The notes beneath the pieces are model-generated. The model made no database searches and was not told the DNA's origin. It saw only the letters and a program-made list of their open reading frames with translations. A stretch of 64,000 bases of DNA from Brevibacillus antibioticus (lineage in GTDB: Bacteria > Bacillota > Bacilli > Brevibacillales > Brevibacillaceae). The translations under genes and the position numbers were made by a program. Of the stretch, positions 8,440 through 15,539 are shown piece by piece (the first letter of the stretch is position 1; each line of letters begins with the position of its first letter). The stretch lies in contig NZ_SZNK01000001.1 of NCBI RefSeq assembly GCF_005217615.1, positions 2,816,501 to 2,880,500 on the forward strand, in the 5' to 3' direction.

Positions 8440-8757
8440 ATAAAATCTCAAATCTGGTCAAAGCATTGGGCATGCAAAGATACAGATCCAGATCCAAAAC
8501 CAAATCCAGACCCTCAGCCATCCGGTGATAACGCACTTCTTGTTATCAAGATGATCAGCGGTCTCGAGAAAGGGTTTGAATGAACTGCATCCGAAGTTCA
8601 AGACTTTATCGACTGGTATAATGGCCGTGCAGACGGACGTGGAAAAGAAACCTATATGATCGATAAGGACTTTAACAAGGGACCATTTACTGCTAGAAAA
8701 GATTACGTAGCATTCAGCAAAATTCAATCCTTTGAAGTGATGGAATATACGAAATAA
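8440..8757 (+). pseudogene. C-terminal remnant of a surface-type protein, interrupted by TGA
   Basis: No start codon with a ribosome-binding site is present. One frame reads a proline linker (DPDPKPNPDPQPSG), then DNALLVIKMISGLEKGFE, an in-frame TGA at about 8580, then TASEVQDFIDWYNGRADGRG and GPFTARKDYVAFSKIQSFEVMEYTK to a TAA at 8755. The linker and tail look like the C-terminus of a large extracellular repeat protein; the family name is unknown to me. Followed by a terminator. Its possible link to the Ig-like cassettes further on is speculative, since no intron domain precedes it. Confidence 0.55.
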
Positions 8758-8761
8758 CACG

Positions 8762-8800
8762 ATGAGGCACCTCCTATAGCACAGGTTGGTGCCTCATTGT
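8762..8800 (+). terminator. Intrinsic terminator
   Basis: GAGGCACC / GGTGCCTC hairpin with T-rich tail after the remnant gene. Confidence 0.75.
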
Positions 8801-8827
8801 ATTGATAACGATTATACGAATTATTAA

Positions 8828-8862
8828 CGAAGAAAACCCGTCTCTTTAGAATAGGGACGGGT
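8828..8862 (-). terminator. Intrinsic terminator
   Basis: AACCCGTCTCTTT / AGGGACGGGTT hairpin directly after the stop of the minus-strand membrane protein; the minus-strand tail is TTTTC. Confidence 0.6.
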
Positions 8863-9332
8863 TAAACAGCAATCGCAACCAAACAAATAATGATTAAATA
8901 GCCTGGTATTACAGCAAGTTCTATATTCATTTTTCTATTGTTAATAAAATGAGCCCAGTAAAAAGAAGTTGACCCCAATACTGACAAACATAAATAAAAT
9001 ACAGAAAAATTTTCTTGCAGTAAAAACCTTTGTACCAAATATGAATACATGATGCCCGTTAATACAAAGATCAAAGTTACTATAAAGCGGTTTATTATCT
9101 TGGATGTAAAAGAATATACGACTTCTCCTATCAAGCATCCAGCATAGCAAAACGGTAGTAAATAAAGCGTCAACATAAATGAAGCAGTTAAAGCGTTAAA
9201 TACTCCTTCACCTTGATAGGATAGGGAAGTGAACATACTAATGATATACAATATGGAACTGACAAGAAACGCTACACTTGCTGCACTAAAAAAACGTAAA
9301 ATCCGCATAAACACCTCAGTAAATTGTTCCAT
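8862..9332 (-). CDS. Membrane protein of unknown family, probably missing its frameshifted N-terminus
   Basis: 156 residues with four to five hydrophobic segments (FFSAASVAFLVSSILYIISMF, ALTASFMLTLYLLPFCYAGCLIGEVVY, IVTLIFVLTGIMYSYLV, AVIPGYLIIICLVAIAV). The first Met (9332) has no ribosome-binding site; Met 9308 has a weak GAGGTG too close by. The frame stays open upstream of 9332, and a one-base change joins it to a further reading frame, so the true gene is probably longer. Family not recognised. Confidence 0.5.
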   Translation of the reverse strand: MEQFTEVFMRILRFFSAASVAFLVSSILYIISMFTSLSYQGEGVFNALTASFMLTLYLLPFCYAGCLIGEVVYSFTSKIINRFIVTLIFVLTGIMYSYLVQRFLLQENFSVFYLCLSVLGSTSFYWAHFINNRKMNIELAVIPGYLIIICLVAIAV

Positions 9333-9535
9333 AAAGGAAGTTGTAGTTCCTGGAAGTTCTATATCTCTTGGGCCATCAACGAGTTCACCATGTCCATCGA
9401 TATTACCATATACTTCATAGGCAGGGAATCCCTCGATACGGATCCTTTTAACCTCTGAATATCTTCAACCGTTTTGATATCGTTGCAAAGCGTTAGCATA
9501 ATGTCCGATGTGTTAAGTGCACGCAAGCAGACCAT
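9333..9535 (-). pseudogene. Frameshifted 5' part of the membrane protein gene
   Basis: From an ATG at 9535 one frame reads ALNTSDIMLTLCNDIKTVED then IQRLK. After a four-A run near 9448 the neighbouring frame continues RIRIEGFPAYEVYGNIDG and LVDGPRDIELPGTTTSF straight into the CDS at 8862-9332. One extra A restores a single reading frame. No strong ribosome-binding site is seen at the ATG. It could be a real mutation or a homopolymer base-calling error. Confidence 0.45.
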
Positions 9536-9576
9536 CTGTTATAATTGTTATAAAAAGGGAAATGTTGGTGACCTTT

Positions 9577-9822
9577 ATGAAAAATAGACCTCTTTGGTTC
9601 AATATCTTTTCAGTAGTTGCCCTTTTTATTGCAGTAGTGAACATTTTTACAAATGTGACTTTCTTACGAATAATAACGATGCTATGCCTTGCCGCTCTCA
9701 TGGTTTTTTTAGGAACATTTGAACTGAAGAAAAACCGTAAGATGGCCTTTATTATGTTTGGTGTGGCCGCTTTTCAGGTTTTCGTGTTGGCAGAGATGTT
9801 TTATGACACCGTTACAAAATAA
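9577..9822 (+). CDS. Small three-helix membrane protein
   Basis: 81 residues from the ATG at 9577 (GGTGA 5 nt upstream); in-frame starts at 9517 and 9562 are less well placed. Three hydrophobic stretches (FNIFSVVALFIAVVNIF, FLRIITMLCLAALMVFLGTF, AFIMFGVAAFQVFVLAEMF) with a KKNRK loop between helices two and three. It resembles DUF3953-type small membrane proteins, but that assignment is from memory and weak. Confidence 0.55.
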   Translation: MKNRPLWFNIFSVVALFIAVVNIFTNVTFLRIITMLCLAALMVFLGTFELKKNRKMAFIMFGVAAFQVFVLAEMFYDTVTK

Positions 9823-9907
9823 CTATCTTGTTGAATACTATTAGATACATGTAAAAATCGTTTTTGCCTTCATCACCTCTACTTTTACTCGTATGGGACG
9901 TATCCGA

Positions 9908-10178
9908 TCATCTTGCGCTTGCACAAGAGAGCGGCGGACACTTTTCATACCCGCCGCCCTTGCTCGATTCCCTCGTGTTAACTTCTATCGTAATATCTGC
10001 TCCCTCTCCTGTTTTTGTAATCCCCACAGTGATCGGACTTCCTTTACATAACTCCACGTTGACAATGAAGTTCTGCGCACAAATAATCCCTTCGTTCACC
10101 AGGTTGTACCCCCTCCATCTGCGTTTTGACTGATCCAATAAGAGCTTCTTGATCAGTTTGCAAATAGAAAAGCCACAT
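9908..10178 (-). pseudogene. Frameshifted small gene of unknown function
   Basis: A good site (GAGGGGGC) precedes ATG 10178, which reads MWLFYLQTDQEALIGSVKTQ and EGVQPGERRDYLCA, then goes out of phase. The next frame continues QNFIVNVELCKGSPITVGIT and GADITIEVNTRESSKGGG to 9908. A single base change near 10075 joins the two. No family recognised. It is divergent from the NucB-like nuclease gene. Confidence 0.4.
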
Positions 10179-10278
10179 TCCGCCCCCTCACAATTGCACG
10201 ATTTTAATTGAATTTTTAAAACTCGTCCAAAAAAACTCCAGATTAATCCTTTGATTTGAATTTATTCCTTTTACTGTT

Positions 10279-10307
10279 TTGCTCAAATCAACGAACTGTA
10301 ATATATT
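10279..10307 (+). promoter_or_regulatory. Possible sigma-A promoter for the NucB-like gene
   Basis: TTGCTC, 17 nt, TATATT, about 120 nt before the start codon. The first hexamer is only a partial match. Confidence 0.35.
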
Positions 10308-10428
10308 TCTTTGTGGAATTATCCATTTTTAGAAACTCAAGGGTAATTTTATGAATTTTGCAAAGAATTTCAGAAAGCTAATTCTATGTTTTGCCTTGAA
10401 AAAGAACTTATATTTGGAGGACAGAAGC

Positions 10429-10857
10429 ATGACACAGAGAAAAATGCTGATGTTGATTGTAATGCTGCTAATTGGCGCCGCCTATTTCTTTGGACTTGTG
10501 CCAATAGAGAACAAAACAGTCAGCAACGGGAACGTAGACCATACGATTGTATTTCCATCTGATCGATACCCTCAGACTGCCAAGCATATCAAAAAAGCGA
10601 TTGCCTCAGGGAAGTCAGCAATATGCACAATTGACCGAGATGGAGCAGATGAAAATCGTGAAGAATCACTCAAGGGTATTCCCACGAAAAAGGGATACGA
10701 TCGAGATGAATGGCCAATGGCCATGTGTGCGGAGGGTGGAACAGGGGCACATATCGAATACATTTCTCCTTCCGACAATCGAGGAGCTGGATCGTGGATT
10801 TCCAATCAATTAGGGGATTTTCCAGACGGAACAAAGGTTGAAATCGTGGTCAAATAA
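10429..10857 (+). CDS. NucA/NucB-family deoxyribonuclease
   Basis: 142 residues with an N-terminal signal/anchor helix ([20 protein letters not shown]), so secreted or membrane-tethered. The mature part has the NucB landmarks [47 protein letters not shown] and [12 protein letters not shown]: the D-R-D-E-W-P block and the N-R-G-A-G-S block that form the Mg-dependent active site in this family. The start at 10429 follows GGAGGACAG; a longer reading from 10351 lacks a site. Family members degrade extracellular DNA during sporulation or competence. Confidence 0.85.
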   Translation: MTQRKMLMLIVMLLIGAAYFFGLVPIENKTVSNGNVDHTIVFPSDRYPQTAKHIKKAIASGKSAICTIDRDGADENREESLKGIPTKKGYDRDEWPMAMCAEGGTGAHIEYISPSDNRGAGSWISNQLGDFPDGTKVEIVVK

Positions 10858-11050
10858 AGTATTTGTTCCCTAAGTTAACATCTGCACCATAGTAGTATTT
10901 TGAGCAATAGGAACGGGTGAATCCGCTTCATTTAAATGATTTCTCCTCGAGGTTCTCACCGTATCCCCCTATACGCGCGACTGTTAAATTGTGTGTTACG
11001 ATTGCATTAATCCTATAGGGAAAATATAAGTGGGATTTGCAGGATTAAAA

Positions 11051-11083
11051 CACTTGCCCTCGCGTTTTTGTGGGGGCAAGTGT
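11051..11083 (-). terminator. Intrinsic terminator
   Basis: CACTTGCCC / GGGCAAGTG hairpin 16 nt after the exported-protein stop, with TTTTAAT on the minus strand. Confidence 0.7.
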
Positions 11084-11098
11084 CTAGTGTCATTAATT

Positions 11099-11707
11099 TT
11101 ACTCAAGTCCTAATTGACTTTCGCTTTCTATCTGCAATCCTTCGGCCACTCCGTTAGGAGACTGCAACTTACCTTCTTCTTCGATGAATTTCCCTTGATA
11201 AACCCCTTTAATTACGTACGCATCTTCGGCAACGGGCCCTTCATATTTTTCTAAGTATACATACGCTTTTTCACCTGTTTCGAATACTTCATTACCTTCA
11301 AAAGTATACTCTGTTCCATCTTTATATCCGCCGGTCTCAAGTATTTTGATCACATTTTCCGGATCTACATGACCCTTATACACTTGCTTGACTTTTGCAT
11401 TACTAAGGGTAAATACGACGTTTTCATACTGGAAGCTCTCCGATTCATCGATTTCAACCTCGGCAATCACTTCAGCGCTTTCATTAAGCTCTTTGGTACT
11501 GTCAAAGCTCTCTACTACATCTCCCGGTACATCTACTTTTTTTATAGTCTGCTTATCGCTTTTTGCTGGTTTATGAAATGCTTGGTCGTAAGCACGGCTC
11601 GTTTCGATTTTATTAGAATCTAAAAATAGATAGCCCCCGCCAACAAGAAAGCCTACTGCAAGTGTTGATAATATAATTTGTTTTTTGTTCTTCATTACAT
11701 TTTTCAT
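11099..11707 (-). CDS. Exported or membrane-anchored acidic protein, unknown family
   Basis: 202 residues from the start at 11707 (AAGG 5 nt upstream); Met 11695 is an alternative. One N-terminal hydrophobic helix (QIILSTLAVGFLVGGGYLFL) is followed by an acidic extracytoplasmic part rich in Glu and Val (SAEVIAEVEIDESESF, GTEYTFEGNEVFETGEKAYV, YVIKGVYQGKFIEEEGKLQS). The beta-rich pattern recalls small OB-like secreted modules in Bacillus, but I cannot name the family. It lies directly downstream of a frameshifted gene on the same strand. Confidence 0.6.
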   Translation of the reverse strand: MKNVMKNKKQIILSTLAVGFLVGGGYLFLDSNKIETSRAYDQAFHKPAKSDKQTIKKVDVPGDVVESFDSTKELNESAEVIAEVEIDESESFQYENVVFTLSNAKVKQVYKGHVDPENVIKILETGGYKDGTEYTFEGNEVFETGEKAYVYLEKYEGPVAEDAYVIKGVYQGKFIEEEGKLQSPNGVAEGLQIESESQLGLE

Positions 11708-11714
11708 CCTTGCC

Positions 11715-11983
11715 TTATGGGCATAATTCACGAGTTTGTATCCATCGATCCATCGAGGCATTTCTAATTAAATCTGATCCATCGTACAGAGTAACTGTTG
11801 TTCGGGCAGTGCACCCTATTTTTCCGTAGTCCTCCTCGTTAAAGATGAACACTCTACTCTTTTTTGTATCTCGCCCAAAGGCTATATATTTTTCTACAGC
11901 AGGCTAAAGCGTCCGTCAACTCGTCTTCGTAGTCACTACTCATATCATCGTCGTAGTTAAACCTAACTACACTAATTTTTCAT
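11715..11983 (-). pseudogene. Decayed small gene with two frameshifts
   Basis: GAGAAGGAAG precedes an ATG at 11983 that runs into a stop at once (M-K-N-stop). Removing one A gives MKISVVRFNYDDDMSSDYED then ELTDALACC. A second phase change leads into VEKYIAFGRDTKKSRVFIFN and EEDYGKIGCTARTTVTLYDG and SDLIRNASMDRWIQTRELCP to the stop at 11715. The coherent composition across three phases indicates a former gene of about 90 codons. Family not recognised; it ends 8 nt before the next start. Confidence 0.5.
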
Positions 11984-12284
11984 TTTACTTCCTTCTCTTC
12001 TATTTTGTTACAAAATGTAGAATACAGCAACATTTCTTCCAAGTAGCTTATTTACAACCATTCACAATAACATGTCCAACACCGAATAACCTGCCATACT
12101 AAGGATAATCATCTCTCTTTGGTCCGAGACACACTCAGCCTTCCGCAACTTTCTAGGTATGAGCTATTAAACTGCCAACGACAGAAATTTTTGAATACAT
12201 TTTACATTTTTGGTGACTTTATTAATATTTACATCGTCTTAATATTTGGGAATTGACCCCAAAAATGATATAAAGGTGGTTACT
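11984..12284. other. Intergenic stretch, nothing recognised
   Basis: AT-rich sequence between the decayed minus-strand gene and the secreted peptide. No hairpin-plus-T terminator and no clear coding frame was found on either strand. Confidence 0.4.
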
Positions 12285-12446
12285 ATGAAAAAATTCTTCA
12301 CTATTGCTTTTGCTGCATTTTTAGTTATGTCTGTACCTGCTAGCTATGCTTCAGCTTGGAACCCTTGCTACCCTTTAAAAGAGTGCACTGGTGGGAAACC
12401 CGAATGCAAAAAAGTTCCAGGTGGACAAGACATTTGCCCTTGGTAA
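12285..12446 (+). CDS. Small secreted four-cysteine peptide
   Basis: 53 residues starting after AAAGGTGG (ATG 12285). A standard signal peptide (KKFFTIAFAAFLVMSVPA) ends at a probable ASA cleavage site, leaving a mature peptide of about 28 residues, WNPCYPLKECTGG then KPECKKVPGGQDICPW, with four cysteines that could form two disulfides. A strong terminator follows at once. It could be a bacteriocin-like, toxin or signalling peptide; no immunity or export partner is visible nearby. Family unknown. Confidence 0.65.
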   Translation: MKKFFTIAFAAFLVMSVPASYASAWNPCYPLKECTGGKPECKKVPGGQDICPW

Positions 12447-12452
12447 TTGTGA

Positions 12453-12485
12453 TTCTACGCCCCCTTATTGGGGGCGTAGTTATTT
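12453..12485 (+). terminator. Intrinsic terminator
   Basis: CTACGCCCCC TTATT GGGGGCGTAG hairpin with TTATTT tail directly after the small peptide gene. Confidence 0.85.
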
Positions 12486-12538
12486 CCTCGTAGGAGCTTG
12501 ACTCACCGTCATCCAGATGCTAAAAGCCATCTGCGCTC

Positions 12539-12586
12539 TCAATTTTGCGCTTCGTCATCAAGTGCAATTTTTTCCGCTTTCGTCAT
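12539..12586 (-). pseudogene. 15-codon reading frame with a strong ribosome-binding site
   Basis: GGGGAGGGTAGGACT precedes ATG 12586, reading MTKAEKIALDDEAQN then TGA. The site is too good for chance, but the frame is very short, so this is probably the start of a truncated gene. An upstream sequence on this strand (CGATGTGATAAATGGGGAGG) resembles one before a small frame at 29183-29242. Confidence 0.3.
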
Positions 12587-12743
12587 AGTCCTACCCTCCC
12601 CATTTATCACATCGATTGTTTTGTTTATCATGGTTCATTTCAAAAGCTGCCACCAAATGAGTTAACTATAGTTAGCAGACAGTATCGATGGCTTGACGTA
12701 TGTTAAAGTTGCCCATTGTAATTGTCTTTCTACCGTTGATGGA

Positions 12744-12824
12744 ACGCCGTGTGCGATGAAAGTCGCCCGCACGGTGTAGGCTCGAACGAAACCCTCGTTT
12801 AAAGAAAAGGGATAAGTCGAGAAT
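12744..12824 (+). ncRNA. Group II intron 3' end, domains V and VI (cassette 1)
   Basis: Positions 12744-12777 fold as a canonical 34-nt domain V: a 9-bp helix ACGCCGTGT / GCACGGTGT containing a CGC triad, a two-nt CC bulge, a 5-bp helix GCGAT / GTCGC and a GAAA tetraloop. After an AGG linker, domain VI (12781-12821) has CTCGA / TCGAG and CCCT / AGGG arms with an ATAAG segment that could hold the branch-point A. The intron would end ...GAGAAT at 12824, fitting the group II 3' rule (AY). A CGC triad is what I recall for group IIC. Domains I-IV and any reverse transcriptase are not adjacent. Confidence 0.78.
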
Positions 12825-13136
12825 AGCGAACCACCAGCAACTGCTAGCATTACAGATGATAGTAACTTGACTATAATCAATATCCGTTTTGATAAAGCGT
12901 TATCCGCCGAAACACTTAAAAAACAAAGCGTGGTAAAGTCGTTTGGATATGTGGATAACGATTGGAGCGGTGCTTTTGTGAACTCCATCATGTGGGATAA
13001 TTCTAATCCCGACAGCCCGATCCTACGCATTTTCACCAGCTTGGGTGCTGGTTTTGAACAAGGGAAGTACGTTACTTTTATGGATGGAGCAATAAAGGAT
13101 ATTCATGGAAATGTTATTACTCGAACAACACCGTAA
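12825..13136 (+). CDS. Candidate alternative 3' exon 1: Ig-like domain, no own start
   Basis: 104 codons open from the predicted 3' splice site (AGC GAA CCA CCA) to TAA; the frame is closed upstream by a TAA inside domain VI. It reads SEPPATASITDDSNLTIINI, FDKALSAETLKKQSVVKSFG, then VTFMDGAIKDIHGNVITRTT. The F-x-K-A-L start and the GAIKDIHGN end fit the SbsA/Big_5-type bacterial Ig-like fold found in S-layer and surface proteins. There is no ribosome-binding site, so it should be translated only when spliced to a 5' exon. A weak hairpin follows the stop. Confidence 0.6.
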   Translation, partial: SEPPATASITDDSNLTIINIRFDKALSAETLKKQSVVKSFGYVDNDWSGAFVNSIMWDNSNPDSPILRIFTSLGAGFEQGKYVTFMDGAIKDIHGNVITRTTP

Positions 13137-13149
13137 ATGCTATATCCAT

Positions 13150-13182
13150 CAACGGCCCTCGGAATATCCCGGGGGTTATTCT
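13150..13182 (+). terminator. Probable terminator after exon 1
   Basis: GC-rich hairpin GGCCCTCGG / CCCGGGGGTT followed by ATTCTTTG; the stem is imperfect. Confidence 0.45.
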
Positions 13183-13326
13183 TTGTGTTGAGACTAAGCA
13201 TTTAGAATCTCTTTTTTAACAAATCGTGTGATTTGCAAAAAATTCAGATGAAATTGTGACTAATTACCAGTATCTTCGTCCTTATAGTGGAAGCAGTTTC
13301 AGTAATTGAATCGGAGGTATTTCATT

Positions 13327-13722
13327 TTGAACAAACTTTTTAAATCTGGAAACCTAATAGTTGTTCTGCCTCTCTTATTTGCACTTTTAATTCCTGCAAG
13401 TTTCTTACTTGACCCATCACCAGCCCAAAGAAATGAATTTGGATGGAACTTACAAGCCGGTTCTGCCAACGGAATTGTAGCCAAAACTCCAATTGATGTA
13501 GCGAGCAATTTGTTTTACAATGATAGGCCATTACAGAATGCACTTGTAAAAGTAACTTACATTGACAATAACCAAAATATGAGCTTTGTATTGCAACCTT
13601 ATGAGGGTGGATATGAAGGAATAATTTTCTTCCAAGAACCAGGAAAACATACCCTTCAATTTTCTGTAGAGAAAGGAGATATTATAGGCTCAGAAAATTG
13701 GGAAATTGATGTAAAAGAGTAA
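13327..13722 (+). CDS. Secreted/membrane-anchored beta-sandwich protein (FixH/YtkA-like)
   Basis: 131 residues starting at TTG 13327, 9 nt after CGGAGGT. An N-terminal hydrophobic helix (LIVVLPLLFALLIPASFLL) is followed by a beta-rich domain: GIVAKTPIDVASNLFYNDRP, ALVKVTYIDNNQNMSFVLQP, GGYEGIIFFQEPGKHTLQFS, SENWEIDVKE. The order of a variable strand pair, a Y-G-G-Y-x-G turn and a final H-x-L-x-F-x-V strand resembles FixH/YtkA-type extracytoplasmic domains, but family membership is inferred. Its own terminator follows. Confidence 0.6.
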   Translation: MNKLFKSGNLIVVLPLLFALLIPASFLLDPSPAQRNEFGWNLQAGSANGIVAKTPIDVASNLFYNDRPLQNALVKVTYIDNNQNMSFVLQPYEGGYEGIIFFQEPGKHTLQFSVEKGDIIGSENWEIDVKE

Positions 13723-13737
13723 TAATTAATTTCACTT

Positions 13738-13769
13738 CTTACACTTCTCGATGAGAAGTGTTTTTTCGT
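13738..13769 (+). terminator. Intrinsic terminator
   Basis: ACACTTCTC GAT GAGAAGTGT followed by TTTTTT. Confidence 0.9.
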
Positions 13770-13933
13770 TTATACTAAATACCGTCTTGTTTAAACGCTT
13801 ATCACATCGTGTGTATTGTAAAACCCTAACTACTTGGAACCATATGTTGATTAGTAACCTTGAAATAATTTACATTTTTGCAGTACACTTATTTAGCTCA
13901 TTGTATTTTTTTACCTTTTTATCCGTTGATGGA

Positions 13934-14014
13934 ACGCCGTGTGCGATGAAAGTCGCCCGCACGGTGTAGGCTCGAACGAAATCCCTCACACAGAAAAGGG
14001 CATAAGTCGAGAAT
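13934..14014 (+). ncRNA. Group II intron 3' end, domains V and VI (cassette 2)
   Basis: Domain V (13934-13967) is identical to cassettes 1 and 3: CGC triad, GAAA tetraloop, CC bulge. Domain VI (13971-14011) keeps the CTCGA / TCGAG and CCCT / AGGG stems of cassette 1, but its loop differs (CACACAG instead of CGTTTAAAG), as expected where only pairing is selected. Predicted 3' splice site after AAT at 14014. About 120 nt upstream lies CGCTTATCACATCGTGTG, also found upstream of cassette 3. Confidence 0.78.
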
Positions 14015-14326
14015 AGCAATCGCCCAGCTAAAGTTGGTACTATACCTCCACACAATTATGACCAATATGATGGCGGAACCTTTATTGCTACTGGTCTGCA
14101 CTTCTACTCGAATCGTTTTTCTGACCCAGACGGAGATGAATTGACATTTACTGCTGTGTCGGATAATCCGAAAGTTCAAGTAACAGCTTACTCCGAATAT
14201 TTGATTCTGGAATTTAATAATGTTAATGTCGGAGATGTTATTACCATCACGATTACAGCAGAGGATGGTAAAGGCGGTACGGTATCAGTGGATTGGATTA
14301 TCACTATTACTCCATTTGAACCATAA
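14015..14326 (+). CDS. Candidate alternative 3' exon 2: cadherin/Ig-like domain, no own start
   Basis: 104 codons from AGC AAT CGC CCA to TAA, in the same phase as exons 1 and 3 and the same length as exon 1. It reads SNRPAKVGTIPPHNYDQYDG, then FSDPDGDELTFTAVSDNPKV, then VNVGDVITITITAEDGKGGT and VSVDWIITITPFEP. N-R-P opening, S/D-P-D-G-D-E-L-T-F and D-G-K-G-G-T-V-S are hallmarks of cadherin-like Ig modules of bacterial surface proteins. No ribosome-binding site; an excellent terminator follows. Confidence 0.65.
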   Translation, partial: SNRPAKVGTIPPHNYDQYDGGTFIATGLHFYSNRFSDPDGDELTFTAVSDNPKVQVTAYSEYLILEFNNVNVGDVITITITAEDGKGGTVSVDWIITITPFEP

Positions 14327-14337
14327 CACCTATCAAC

Positions 14338-14366
14338 TGCCCTCGGGACAACCGAGGGTGTTTTTC
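14338..14366 (+). terminator. Intrinsic terminator after exon 2
   Basis: GCCCTCGG GACAA CCGAGGGT followed by GTTTTTC. Confidence 0.88.
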
Positions 14367-14372
14367 ATAATT

Positions 14373-14476
14373 ACCGTTGTGTTAATCAACCACATCCAAA
14401 ACGTCCAAAACGGCGTCACAGATTGTCCGCGGTGCTATGGCATATATGCTGCTTGGGATGCTCTCTTGAAAGACTA
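14373..14476 (+). repeat. Duplicated segment A with a Zn-ribbon-like tail fragment
   Basis: Closely matches 23960-24075. In the intact phase of the other copy it encodes HNYRCVIQPHPKRPKGVADC then PRCYGIYAAWNALITD, a two-Cys C-terminal piece. Here a base change puts QPHPKRPK and GVTDCPRCYGIYAAWDALLK in different phases. No start with a ribosome-binding site. It follows cassette 2 just as its twin follows cassette 3, so the cassette and its flank were duplicated together. Confidence 0.6.
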
Positions 14477-14740
14477 GGTATGCCAGATAGTTAGTTCCTT
14501 GAACTTCTCCACGATCATCCACGCATCGGCTATGTTGTGGAGTGGGCGCCAGTGAGTTGCAACCTCACTTCCATTCATCGTCCAAGAGTCGAAGAACTTT
14601 TGTATCCCTCCATCGGTTAGGTCAAGCTCTACGTCATGCTTTTCCCATCCCTTCGCCTTCGCAGTCCTCGTCGCTGAACTGGTCCAGAACGCGATCAAGC
14701 TAACCGTTTTTCCGAAGTAGTTCACGGTACTCATTATCAT
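14474..14740 (-). pseudogene. Fragment resembling a phage ABA-sandwich (BC1872-like) protein
   Basis: A minus-strand frame reads AKGWEKHDVELDLTDGGIQK and FFDSWTMNGSEVATHWRPLH then NIADAWMIVEKFKELTIWHT. The terminal P-x-x-N-I-A-D-A-W-x-I-V-E-K pattern recalls the phage ABA-sandwich proteins of Bacillus prophages. No usable start is seen. A shorter, more decayed relative (WNPLQNIAS) lies at about 24080-24125 behind cassette 3. Confidence 0.4.
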
Positions 14741-14782
14741 TAGAACTAACGGACAAAGGAATTTTATACAATATACAGAAAA

Positions 14783-14821
14783 TAGAAGAGGTGCAATTAA
14801 TGCATCTCTTCTATTTTTTGA
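14783..14821 (+). terminator. Intrinsic terminator
   Basis: ATAGAAGAGGTGCA / TGCATCTCTTCTAT followed by TTTTTT. The gene it once ended is not evident. Confidence 0.8.
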
Positions 14822-14832
14822 GAGGAGCACAA

Positions 14833-15012
14833 ATGATGAAGGAACCTTTAGCTATTTTTATGGGTATAGCACTTTTTATGGTGTTTAAATATACTTTCAC
14901 TATACAAGAAAAAACACCAAAGGTTTTACATTTAATTGTTGAGTACTTAATTACCATTGGGTTTATTTTTTTCATTAAATTGGCTATTCTTGGACTCTCC
15001 GAATTTTTTTGA
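14833..15012 (+). CDS. Small two-helix membrane protein
   Basis: 59 residues from ATG 14833 or 14836; GAGGAG lies 5 or 8 nt upstream. Two hydrophobic segments (PLAIFMGIALFMVF and YLITIGFIFFIKLAILGL) flank a short polar loop TFTIQEKTPK. Family not recognised. Confidence 0.5.
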   Translation: MMKEPLAIFMGIALFMVFKYTFTIQEKTPKVLHLIVEYLITIGFIFFIKLAILGLSEFF

Positions 15013-15290
15013 TTACGTCCATCATTTAGTTGACATGATATATTCAACGAATAATCGAGAATACAACATTCCATTTTATGCCAATTAGCAGTTTAACTCG
15101 TGCTTTTTTCTTCGACTGAATGTCAACATACTTGCGATCCTTCGTCATTCTATAAAACACCTGTTATGTGTTGAAGGATTGAACATTTTAGTGTGCAAGG
15201 CCACTAGGAATATATAATGTTTATCTCTTAAAAGACGTATGATATATTAGATACTCTCTAAATATTTTAAACAACGTCTAAGGGTATGGT
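15013..15290. other. Intergenic stretch with one short minus-strand frame
   Basis: No terminator or strong signal. A minus-strand frame ending near 15044 reads MTKDRKYVDIQSKKKARVKL then LIG but has no ribosome-binding site; it may be a gene fragment. Confidence 0.3.
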
Positions 15291-15395
15291 ATGGATATTG
15301 AAGGGTTTGGCCTTTCAATCACTAATGCTAAAAGATATGGAGAGTTTGAGGATTACCAATTGGAAGAGGAAATTAAACAGCAGAAAATTCTATGA
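15291..15395 (+). CDS. Possible 34-residue peptide
   Basis: ATG 15291 with a weak AAGGG upstream reads MDIEGFGLSITNAKRYGEFE then DYQLEEEIKQQKIL. Acidic and helical, possibly a fragment of a larger gene. No family. Confidence 0.25.
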   Translation: MDIEGFGLSITNAKRYGEFEDYQLEEEIKQQKIL

Positions 15396-15506
15396 ATAAT
15401 CGATCGCTGTAATTCAATTATAAATGGGGTCTGCTTCGCCGGCATACCCCATTTCCCGTTTATCAAACTGTGTACTGGGTAAATTGACCATCATTAGAAT
15501 GAAACA

Positions 15507-15532
15507 ACCCGGCAAAAAGCCGGGCGGTTTGA
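15507..15532 (-). terminator. Intrinsic terminator
   Basis: CCCGGC TTTTT GCCGGG hairpin then TTGTTTC on the minus strand, just after the tautomerase. Confidence 0.75.
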
Positions 15533-15539
15533 AAACTAC

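Noticed and set aside
8580..8582. Selenocysteine readthrough at the in-frame TGA
   Set aside because: No hairpin of SECIS type follows, the codon is not in a redox motif, and neighbouring genes are decayed too.
8458..8760. 100-residue minus-strand frame
   Set aside because: The plus strand reads a clear surface-protein tail; the minus frame is its shadow.
12662..13036. 124-residue minus-strand reading frame over cassette 1, and similar ones over cassettes 2 and 3 (shared AYTVRATFIAHGVPST)
   Set aside because: The shared peptide is only the antisense reading of the repeated domain V; no ribosome-binding sites, and the RNA fold on the plus strand explains the conservation.
13811..13933. A complete miniature group II intron from GTGTG to the domain VI end
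   Set aside because: Only about 200 nt, with no domain I pairing or exon-binding loops found; kept only as a possible deletion relic in the findings.
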